Source: Clostridium sp. UBA3947 (GTDB lineage: Bacteria > Bacillota > Clostridia > Clostridiales > Clostridiaceae). Taken from it: a DNA stretch of 20,387 bases. Position 1 is the stretch's first letter. Every line of letters begins with the position of its first letter. The position numbers and the translations under genes were made by a program. The DNA lies in the NCBI GenBank assembly GCA_002385545.1, contig DGDR01000140.1, positions 4,272-24,658 of the forward strand. Direction: 5' to 3'. The notes below the pieces were generated by a model. It saw nothing but the letters and a program-made list of their open reading frames with translations, had not been told where the DNA came from and ran no database searches. Positions 1 to 5,946 of the stretch are shown here, piece by piece.

Positions 1-1209
1 ATCATGCCTAATAAATCCTTTTTTAATTTTTACAAAATCACCTTCAATTACTCCAACACCAAGCTTCTTTAATTTTTTGTGATTTATTTCAACTAGCTGA
101 GAGCCCTCAGATTTATATTTTTTTTCTAATTGCTTATCTATTTTTCCCGCATTGACGATAATATAATCTAAGAAGTTTTCACTAACATGCTTATATATAG
201 CATTAACATGGTCCCCAGCATCGTATCCACCAGTTTCACCTGGCTGAGTCATAATATTTGATACATATAACTTTAAGGCATTAGATTTTTTAACGGCCTT
301 TGCAATATCTTTAACTAAAAGGTTGGGAATTACACTTGTGTACAAGCTCCCAGGGCCCAAAATAATTGCATCAGCCTCATCTATTGCCTTTAAAGCGTCC
401 TCTAGGGGCTTGGCATCCTCCGGTTCTATAAAAATACGTTCAATGGAGGTCTTTTGCTCTATAGCTTTAACAGGTATAGCTGACTCTCCTTCAACAATAT
501 TACCATTTTTAAATTTAGCTTTTAGCACCATATTATCCAATGTAACAGGCATAACTCTTCCTGTTACCGCTAAAACTGAGCTCATCTTTTGAACAGCCTC
601 TTCGAAATTATTAGAAATGCCATCCATAGCCGCCAAAAACAGATTACCAAAGCTCTGATTTTTTAATCTTCCATCTGGGAATCTGTATTGTAGCAATTCC
701 TCCATAATCGGCTCTGTATCCGCTAAAGCTAATATACAGTTTCTTATATCACCTGGAGGCAATATTCCTAAATCCTCTCTTAGATCGCCGGAACCACCAC
801 CATCATCTGCTACTGTTACAATGGCAGTTATATTTGAGGTATAATATTTCAAACCTCTTAGCATGGTAGATAGACCGGTTCCCCCACCAATAACAACAAG
901 CTTAGGTCCCTTAACCAACAATCGCTTTTCATATATAAGACTTTCTAGTTTTCTAGAGTCCAATTTGACATTAATATATCCTTTATTAATTAGAGCAATT
1001 ATAGACTTCATCCCTTGGGTTATAGCTATATATATGATGAATATTCCCATTAAATTCAAGTGAAGCCAAAAGGCCTTGTAATATATATTATAAAATCTAT
1101 GTTGAGCTACTTCTAATAGTCCAAAGGCAATAAAGATAACTCCCATTATACCAAATAAAACCCATCGCTTAACCTTAATTCCTGGCCTTAACCAATCAGT
1201 AAATCTCAT
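1..1209 (-). CDS. yvcK: YvcK/GlmR (CofD-like) gluconeogenesis factor, 3' end cut by window edge
   Basis: The frame is open from the ATG at 1209 to the left edge (403 codons, no stop), so the C-terminus is missing. Visible motifs are GGGTG (residues 108-112), DDGGGSGDLRED (135-146), LGPGSLYTS (284-292) and NIMTQPGET (318-326), which mark the CofD-like UPF0052/YvcK family. In B. subtilis YvcK (GlmR) binds UDP-GlcNAc and directs carbon into peptidoglycan precursors through GlmS. About 100 residues precede the Rossmann-like core, including two hydrophobic helices (about 17-35 and 50-70), so this form is probably membrane-attached; the short Bacillus form lacks them. The ATG overlaps the rapZ stop as ATGA and has a GAGGTGG ribosome site 9 nt upstream, which implies coupled translation. 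whiA usually follows and is expected beyond the left edge. Family assignment is secure; membrane attachment is inferred from hydrophobicity. Confidence 0.95.
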   Translation of the reverse strand, partial: MRFTDWLRPGIKVKRWVLFGIMGVIFIAFGLLEVAQHRFYNIYYKAFWLHLNLMGIFIIYIAITQGMKSIIALINKGYINVKLDSRKLESLIYEKRLLVKGPKLVVIGGGTGLSTMLRGLKYYTSNITAIVTVADDGGGSGDLREDLGILPPGDIRNCILALADTEPIMEELLQYRFPDGRLKNQSFGNLFLAAMDGISNNFEEAVQKMSSVLAVTGRVMPVTLDNMVLKAKFKNGNIVEGESAIPVKAIEQKTSIERIFIEPEDAKPLEDALKAIDEADAIILGPGSLYTSVIPNLLVKDIAKAVKKSNALKLYVSNIMTQPGETGGYDAGDHVNAIYKHVSENFLDYIIVNAGKIDKQLEKKYKSEGSQLVEINHKKLKKLGVGVIEGDFVKIKKGFIRHD

Positions 1210-2090
1210 AGCTTGATACCACCTCTATTTATATCCTCATTAATATCTCTATGCTCAATAGTTACTTTATGTCCCTTAGATTGAAGACTTTCATATATTG
1301 CATTTGCAATAGCTACTGAACGATGTCTACCGCCGGTGCAGCCAATGGAAAGTATCAGCTGTCTCTTTCCCTCTTTTATATAGTTTGGTATTAAAAACTC
1401 AAGCATATCCTCTAATTTTTTTATAAATTCCCTAGTAACATCATGATCTAATACATATTTACTAACTGGTTCATCAATGCCAGAAAATTGCTTAAGCTTA
1501 GGAATATAAAAGGGATTTGGTATAAATCTTACATCAAAAACCAAGTCCGAATCTACCGGAATACCATACTTAAACCCAAAGGATAGCACAGTAATCATTA
1601 GCTCTATCTCCGTTTGCCCTTCTTCACCATAGATTTCTGTAATCTTCTGTCTCAAATCCCATATGGATAATTTAGAAGTGTCTATGATATTATCCGCCCT
1701 GTTTCTCATTTCGCTTAGCTTTTTTCTTTCCAAGGCAATTCCCTGCAAAACTCTGCCTTCTGGGGCTAATGGATGCTTTCTCCTTGATTCCTTATACCTC
1801 TTTATAAGCACTTCATCTGAAGCATCTAGATATAAAATCTCATAGCTATACTCCATATCCTCCAAATGCTTTAAGCTTTCAGATAAGGCATCAAAGAATT
1901 TTCCTCCTCTTATATCCATAACTAGGGCTATCTTATCTATCCTCCCATCGGTTTGATAGCAAGCCTCTGCAAATTTAGAAATTAAGGTAGGAGGTAAATT
2001 ATCAACGCAAAAGTACCCTAAGTCCTCAAGACTTCTCATTGCTTGTGTTTTACCTGCTCCGGACAATCCTGTAACAATTACAAATCTCAT
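1206..2090 (-). CDS. rapZ: RapZ/YvcJ family RNase adaptor, P-loop nucleotide-binding protein
   Basis: The 294-residue length is typical of the family. The N-terminus has the Walker A motif GLSGAGKT (residues 8-15), and the C-terminal domain has GCTGGRHRS (about 250-258), matching the conserved GCTGGxHRSV signature. In E. coli RapZ delivers the GlmZ sRNA to RNase E and so controls GlmS; in Bacillus the homologue YvcJ hydrolyses nucleotides and affects competence. The Firmicute target is less clear, so I claim only the family. The ATG start has a strong GGAGGA site about 7 nt upstream. It is co-transcribed with yvcK through a 4-nt overlap. Upstream lies a long AT-rich leader without a gene; the nearest clear promoter-like element is the extended -10 at 2493-2501, about 400 nt away. 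Confidence 0.95.
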   Translation of the reverse strand: MRFVIVTGLSGAGKTQAMRSLEDLGYFCVDNLPPTLISKFAEACYQTDGRIDKIALVMDIRGGKFFDALSESLKHLEDMEYSYEILYLDASDEVLIKRYKESRRKHPLAPEGRVLQGIALERKKLSEMRNRADNIIDTSKLSIWDLRQKITEIYGEEGQTEIELMITVLSFGFKYGIPVDSDLVFDVRFIPNPFYIPKLKQFSGIDEPVSKYVLDHDVTREFIKKLEDMLEFLIPNYIKEGKRQLILSIGCTGGRHRSVAIANAIYESLQSKGHKVTIEHRDINEDINRGGIKL

Positions 2091-2435
2091 TAAAATCCTC
2101 CTCTATAATCTAAACTCTATAAGCAAGTTATAGGCTTCTAATTTCAGCCTTTATTCTTATATTTATTATTTGTTAACATTATTATTTAATCGTCTCCTGT
2201 TGTTGCTTATTGGATATTTAATTTAATATTCTTTATTTGTCTTTTATCTTTTTTGCTCATTTAAACTTTATTTATCCGTTCTTTCTATGTTCTCTATTCC
2301 TTAAAATTGATTTTTACTAATTTATAATTTAAAACTTATAATATTGCTTAATTGTTACTGATAGTTCCAACAATTCTTGTAGACTATGAATTAATGAAAA
2401 ATATTATTTTGATTAATTGTTACCTTAATAAAAAA

Positions 2436-2463
2436 ATAAATTAATATAGTTGTATTAATTTAT
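2436..2463. repeat. Perfect 11-bp inverted repeat in rapZ leader
   Basis: The arms ATAAATTAATA and TATTAATTTAT are perfect reverse complements separated by 6 nt. There is no GC content or adjacent T-run to make it a terminator. In a region this AT-rich such a dyad may be partly chance. It lies about 30-60 nt downstream of the candidate rapZ -10 element. Confidence 0.55.
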
Positions 2464-2492
2464 GGTTGTATTAGTACAGTTCCTATTTTTTT

Positions 2493-2501
2493 ATTATAAC
2501 A
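2493..2501 (-). promoter_or_regulatory. Candidate extended -10 promoter for rapZ-yvcK
   Basis: On the minus strand this reads TGT-TATAAT, a perfect extended -10. The expected -35 position holds only a weak AT-rich hexamer, which extended -10 promoters tolerate. The element lies inside the inverted repeat 2481-2525. A transcript from here would carry a leader of about 390 nt. Other AT-rich -10-like strings lie closer to rapZ, so this is only the best-looking candidate. Confidence 0.4.
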
Positions 2502-2568
2502 TACTGAAAGTATAAATAAATAGGATTTTAAATATTATGGCTGCTTATCTTTCGGAAGCTTTGAAATA

Positions 2569-2615
2569 GGGACGGTTAACAGAATTCAACTAAAAAGGTT
2601 GGGGACGGTTAACAG
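2569..2615. repeat. Two direct copies of GGGACGGTTAACAG (REP-like motif)
   Basis: Identical 14-nt copies occur at 2569-2582 and 2602-2615, 33 nt apart start to start; the second is preceded by a further G. A related inverted string, CCGTCGTCCCC, occurs at 2704-2714. From memory, the GGGGACGGTT core resembles repeats found near Y1 (IS200-like/RAYT) transposases in clostridia. The copies are direct sequence observation; the class is recollection. Confidence 0.55.
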
Positions 2616-2728
2616 GATTTATATTAATACAACTTGTCCACCTCTGTAGTAATCAACCCTATTTTGAAACATCGCCATTGCCAAAAACTGTTACGATGTT
2701 TATCCGTCGTCCCCAATAATAACTGCAA

Positions 2729-2766
2729 AAAGCAATCTTATACTCCTTGAAGTTTAAGATTGCTTT
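2729..2766 (-). terminator. Intrinsic terminator of the NCS2 permease gene
   Basis: A perfect 12-bp stem (2729-2740 with 2755-2766) closes a 14-nt loop. On the minus strand the stem ends in a run of Ts. It begins about 35 nt past the permease stop codon, as expected for a transcript ending there. The other strand also ends in TTTT, so it may work in both directions. Confidence 0.8.
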
Positions 2767-2800
2767 TATAGTTAAAGTATTAATTACTTTTTAAATCTTA

Positions 2801-4225
2801 CTATTGAGGCAACATGATAAATCTTATAATAAACAGTACTGCTAGAACATAAATAATTGGGTGTACTTCCTTATATCTTTTTGTAAATAGCTTCATTAAC
2901 GGATAAAAAATTATACCGGCAGCAATGCCGTTTGCAATACTGTAGCTAAATGGCATGATTACAATGGTAAAGAATGCTGGTAGAGCTTCAGTAAAGTCGC
3001 TGAAATCCACTTCTTTGATAGATTCTAGCATTAATATTCCTACAATAACTAAGGCAGGTGCTGTAGCTTCAGTAGGAACAATACCTACGACACCACCCAT
3101 GAACAAAGATAATATGAACAAGATTGAAACTACAGTGCTGGAAAGTCCTGTTCTAGCACCAGCAGCAATGCCAGCTGCTGATTCTACATATGTGGAGGTA
3201 GTAGTTAATCCAAATATACCGCTGAAAATTGTTGAAATAGAATCTGCTACCAAAGCCTTCTTCATGTTTTTTATCTTTCCATCAGGTAAAATCATATTTG
3301 CTTTGTTGGCAGTTCCTACAAGAGTTCCGATGGTATCAAAAAGGTCAACTAGACTGAATGTTAGAACTACCATTATCACACTGGTGATAGCACCAATTAC
3401 TCCAGCACCATTTTGGTTTAATAATCCCTTAAAATCCATTTGCATAAACGTTGGTACAATTGATTTTGGCATACTTAATATTTGAATATTGCTAAAGTCG
3501 GTAACTCCCATAGGTATACCTATTAATGTTGTTAATAATATAGCAATAAGCATGGCTCCCTTAACTTTTCTTGCCACTAAAATGCCCATAATTGCAATAC
3601 CAATAAGAGTTAGTAGAGGCTTAGGTTCAGTGAAGCTTCCGAAAGAAACTAAGGTATCGGGATTAGATACAATAATGCCACCACTCTTTAATCCAATTAA
3701 TGTTATAAATAAACCAATTCCGCTGGTCATAGCTGTTTTAATATTTTGTGGAAGGGCTTCTACTATTCTTTCTCTTATTGAAGTAATAGTAATTATTATA
3801 AACACAAGACCTGAGATAAATATTGCAGCCACACCCTGCTGCCATGTATAACCTAAAGTTAAGCATACACTATATGTAAAGAACGCAGTTAATCCTATAC
3901 CAGGAGCTAAGGCAAAGGGTAAGTTTGCATATAATGCCATAATTAAAGTTCCAAGAGCGGAAACTATGCACATGGCTGTAAAGGCTGATCCCACATAAGG
4001 GTCATTTAACACATTAAAAACAGTAGCTCCGTCCCCCTTAATTCCTTGAGCGTTCATCCCAGAAATTTTTAATACATTGGGAATTACCATAAGTGCATAG
4101 GCCATTGTGATAAAGGTTGTGAGCCCTCCTACCACCTCTGTCTTAATACTTGTCCCATTTTCCTTTAGCCTGAAGACTCTTTCCAATAAGCTCTTCTTGT
4201 TATCTTTTGTACTATCCTGTCTCAT
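2801..4225 (-). CDS. NCS2-family guanine/hypoxanthine permease (PbuG/AzgA type)
   Basis: This is a 474-residue polytopic membrane protein with roughly 12-14 hydrophobic segments. The N-terminus reads TEVVGGLTTFITMAYALMV, the opening of the AzgA/PbuG branch of nucleobase-cation symporter family 2. These proteins import guanine, hypoxanthine or adenine with protons for purine salvage. The gene lies directly downstream of a purine riboswitch whose specificity base is C, which supports guanine/hypoxanthine as substrate. The ATG has a GGAGG site 9 nt upstream. Terminators flank it, so it is a single-gene unit between murB and rapZ. The exact orthologue (pbuG or pbuO) cannot be settled, so no symbol is given. 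Confidence 0.93.
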   Translation of the reverse strand: MRQDSTKDNKKSLLERVFRLKENGTSIKTEVVGGLTTFITMAYALMVIPNVLKISGMNAQGIKGDGATVFNVLNDPYVGSAFTAMCIVSALGTLIMALYANLPFALAPGIGLTAFFTYSVCLTLGYTWQQGVAAIFISGLVFIIITITSIRERIVEALPQNIKTAMTSGIGLFITLIGLKSGGIIVSNPDTLVSFGSFTEPKPLLTLIGIAIMGILVARKVKGAMLIAILLTTLIGIPMGVTDFSNIQILSMPKSIVPTFMQMDFKGLLNQNGAGVIGAITSVIMVVLTFSLVDLFDTIGTLVGTANKANMILPDGKIKNMKKALVADSISTIFSGIFGLTTTSTYVESAAGIAAGARTGLSSTVVSILFILSLFMGGVVGIVPTEATAPALVIVGILMLESIKEVDFSDFTEALPAFFTIVIMPFSYSIANGIAAGIIFYPLMKLFTKRYKEVHPIIYVLAVLFIIRFIMLPQ

Positions 4226-4271
4226 ATAATACGTCCTCCTAAGTTTATAAATTTATAGAATGTAGAAAAAG

Positions 4272-4313
4272 CAAAAAAAATCCTCCACCATTTTAGAATA
4301 ATCTGGTGGAGGA
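4272..4313 (-). terminator. Riboswitch-controlled intrinsic terminator
   Basis: A perfect 10-bp stem (4281-4290 with 4304-4313) encloses a 13-nt loop and is followed on the minus strand by eight Ts. It lies between the purine aptamer and the permease start. A competing antiterminator can form: GGATAATCT (minus strand, 4335 to 4327), which begins within the P1 3' strand, can pair with AGATTATTC (4304 to 4296) in the terminator loop, and neighbouring TGG can pair with CCA of the terminator arm. Purine binding should lock P1 and allow termination. Confidence 0.88.
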
Positions 4314-4331
4314 ACAGCTTTCCAGAAGATT

Positions 4332-4398
4332 ATCCATAGTGGAAACTTATCGGTGTTCCGTAGAGACGTCTGAACCATCATATCAGACATATATGGAT
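4332..4398 (-). promoter_or_regulatory. Purine riboswitch aptamer, guanine/hypoxanthine type
   Basis: On the minus strand P1 is ATCCATA (4398-4392) paired with TATGGAT (4338-4332). P2 is GTCTGA paired with TCAGAC, and its loop contains the GG that pairs with CC of the P3 loop. J2/3 reads GTCTCTAC, and J3/1 reads ACTATG. The base matching position 74 of the B. subtilis xpt aptamer is C (complement of g4339), which selects guanine or hypoxanthine; adenine switches have U. J2/3 has C where xpt has U48, a base that is flipped out and tolerant. With the terminator downstream this is an OFF switch. The ligand is inferred from the key base. Confidence 0.93.
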
Positions 4399-4422
4399 TC
4401 TTGCTTGATTTTCATAAATGTT

Positions 4423-4451
4423 ATATTAACACGTTGTCTAAATATAATCAA
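4423..4451 (-). promoter_or_regulatory. Promoter of riboswitch-permease transcript
   Basis: On the minus strand TTGATT (4451-4446) and TAATAT (4428-4423) are separated by exactly 17 nt, a good sigma-A match. Transcription would start near 4416, about 18 nt before the aptamer P1 stem, which is the usual layout for a purine riboswitch. Confidence 0.75.
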
Positions 4452-4866
4452 TGATATTTAAATGCAAATACTGTGAGTTTATGTAAGCAGAACCTTATAC
4501 TAAAAGATCTTTTAAAAATAGAAAAACATCAAAAGGATGATTATAAATATTTAGGGTTGATGCTTATTAGTTTTTAGCTATATAGCTTTATTATTTGGCA
4601 ACTAGCATCTGTAAATTGTTACTAAGCACCTATGTTGCTTTGTTTCAAAGAAGTGTTGATAAATAGAAAAGACTTGTCCATTTGTTTACTATAGTCATCA
4701 ACTCGTTTTTAAAACAAAGCCATATAGTGAAATTTAGTAAGGTATCAGCAAACGTCTACCAGTTTGTGGCATTCAATTACTGAAATATAGTGCTAGATAT
4801 ATAAATGTTGAAAGCTTATTATGGCAATCAACCATTTATGTGCCCTGGCCCTATTTTGGGCATGAA
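4452..4866. other. Gene-free region between murB terminator and permease promoter
   Basis: About 415 nt of AT-rich sequence with stops in all frames and no recognisable gene, tRNA or RNA family. The only structure I see is a weak imperfect dyad around GTTGAT (4655-4660) and ATCAAC (4697-4702). It may be decayed DNA brought in with the permease, which is a guess. Confidence 0.5.
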
Positions 4867-4914
4867 AAGGACTGTTGCACAATTAACCTATTAGTTAATT
4901 ATGTAACAGTCCTT
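4867..4914 (-). terminator. Intrinsic terminator of murB
   Basis: A long hairpin pairs 4867-4886 with 4895-4914: 20 bp around an 8-nt loop, with one wobble pair and one mismatch. On the minus strand the stem ends in CCTTTT. It begins about 25 nt past the murB stop. The T-run is short, but the stem is very stable. Confidence 0.75.
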
Positions 4915-4938
4915 AAACCATGTAATATCAACACTATT

Positions 4939-5853
4939 TTAATCTTCTCCAACGATTCTAACTTCCGTATGGAGCTCAACGCCGAATTTTTCATAAACGG
5001 TTTTTTGAACATGCTTTATTAAGTCTAATATGTCCTTAGCTGTGGCGTTGCCTGTATTTATTATAAATCCAGAATGCTTGGTGGAAACCTGTGCTCCACC
5101 TATAGTCACTCCCTTTAGGTTTGAATCCTCAATTAGCTTTCCAGCATAGTAGCCTGCTGGGCGCTTGAAGGTGCTACCAGCAGAAGGATATTCTAATGGT
5201 TGCTTATCTTTTCTTCTGAACTGTAATTCATCAATCTTGGCCTTGATTGCATTGTAATCGCCGTACTGTAGCTTAAAGGTAGCTTCCAATACAACGTAAC
5301 CTTCTTGAAGAATTACGCTGTTTCTATAACTGAGCTCTAATTCTTCTGCAGTCAGTCGCTTTAGGTTGCCTTCCTTATCTACCACAAGGGAACTTTCGAT
5401 GACATCCTTAATCTCACCTATGTAAGCGCCAGCGTTCATAGCTACTGCTCCGCCTACACAGCCAGGTATGCCGCATGCAAACTCAAAGCCAGTTAGGCCA
5501 TGATTTAGAGCGGCTTCCGATACGTCAGAAAGAAGAGCACCGCTTTGGGCAACTATTTTGTTGTCAGTAACCTCTATAATATTTAATGCAGAAAGCTTAA
5601 TTACAACTCCTCTTATACCTCCATCCTTCACTAAAAGGTTGGAGCCGTTTCCCATTATATAATATGGTGTTTCTGTTCTATTGCATATCTTAATTAATTC
5701 TTGAACATCAGCGTAGTTTCTAGGTATAACTAATATATCTACAGGACCTCCAACTTTGAAGGAAATATGATTACTCATCGGTTCATTTAAAAGTATATTA
5801 TCTTCTCCTACAATTGCTTTAAATTCATCTGCCACATACATATAATCTTTCAT
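4939..5853 (-). CDS. murB: UDP-N-acetylenolpyruvoylglucosamine reductase (MurB)
   Basis: MurB reduces UDP-GlcNAc-enolpyruvate to UDP-MurNAc with NADPH and FAD, the second committed step of peptidoglycan precursor synthesis in the cytoplasm. The 304-residue protein has the FAD-binding motif GNGSNLLV (about 68-75), CGIPGCVGGAVAMNAGAY (127-144), and the active-site residues Arg177 in YRNS, Ser227 in AGSTF and Glu297 in HTEV. The layout is the short, type II-like MurB typical of Firmicutes. The ATG has a GGGG site 7 nt upstream and a clear promoter in the uvrC-murB gap. In clostridia murB often heads the rapZ-yvcK-whiA group; here a permease unit and two terminators separate them. Confidence 0.97.
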   Translation of the reverse strand: MKDYMYVADEFKAIVGEDNILLNEPMSNHISFKVGGPVDILVIPRNYADVQELIKICNRTETPYYIMGNGSNLLVKDGGIRGVVIKLSALNIIEVTDNKIVAQSGALLSDVSEAALNHGLTGFEFACGIPGCVGGAVAMNAGAYIGEIKDVIESSLVVDKEGNLKRLTAEELELSYRNSVILQEGYVVLEATFKLQYGDYNAIKAKIDELQFRRKDKQPLEYPSAGSTFKRPAGYYAGKLIEDSNLKGVTIGGAQVSTKHSGFIINTGNATAKDILDLIKHVQKTVYEKFGVELHTEVRIVGED

Positions 5854-5901
5854 TCTTCTTCCCCTAACTAATTTGTAAAATTATACAAGTTCATCACAAA
5901 T

Positions 5902-5930
5902 AGTATACATAAATAGTAAGCATTCATCAA
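5902..5930 (-). promoter_or_regulatory. Promoter of murB
   Basis: Minus-strand TTGATG (5930-5925) and TATACT (5907-5902) are spaced by exactly 17 nt, giving a start near 5895 and a leader of about 40 nt. No strong terminator separates uvrC from this point, so murB may also receive read-through from the upstream operon. Confidence 0.65.
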
Positions 5931-5946
5931 GTGTAATTTAAACAAA

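Larger units (their letters stand above)
2448..2634. repeat. Possible relict mobile element bounded by 12-bp inverted repeats
   Basis: AGTTGTATTAAT at 2448-2459 is matched by its exact reverse complement at 2623-2634, enclosing 163 nt that include the two GGGACGGTTAACAG copies. This is the size and shape of a small MITE-like insertion, but I see no clear target-site duplication and no ORF. Treat as tentative. Confidence 0.3.
2091..2728. other. Gene-free, repeat-rich region upstream of rapZ
   Basis: This 640-nt AT-rich stretch separates the permease terminator from rapZ and holds no credible ORF on either strand. It contains a perfect 11-bp inverted repeat at 2436-2446/2453-2463, an imperfect 13-bp inverted repeat at 2481-2525, and a 12-bp inverted repeat (AGTTGTATTAAT) at 2448-2459/2623-2634. 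It also has an 8-bp dyad at 2564-2571/2657-2664, another at 2667-2674/2694-2701, and two direct copies of GGGACGGTTAACAG. It looks like the remains of a small non-autonomous element inserted in front of rapZ. That is inference; no transposase remnant is recognisable. Confidence 0.6.

Noticed and set aside
2955..3851. Long plus-strand open frames of 176 and 120 codons
   Set aside because: They lie antisense within the NCS2 permease gene, have no ribosome sites and show the composition of a shadow of a hydrophobic protein.
4840..5022. Plus-strand 60-codon frame
   Set aside because: It spans the murB terminator hairpin and the antisense of the murB 3' end.
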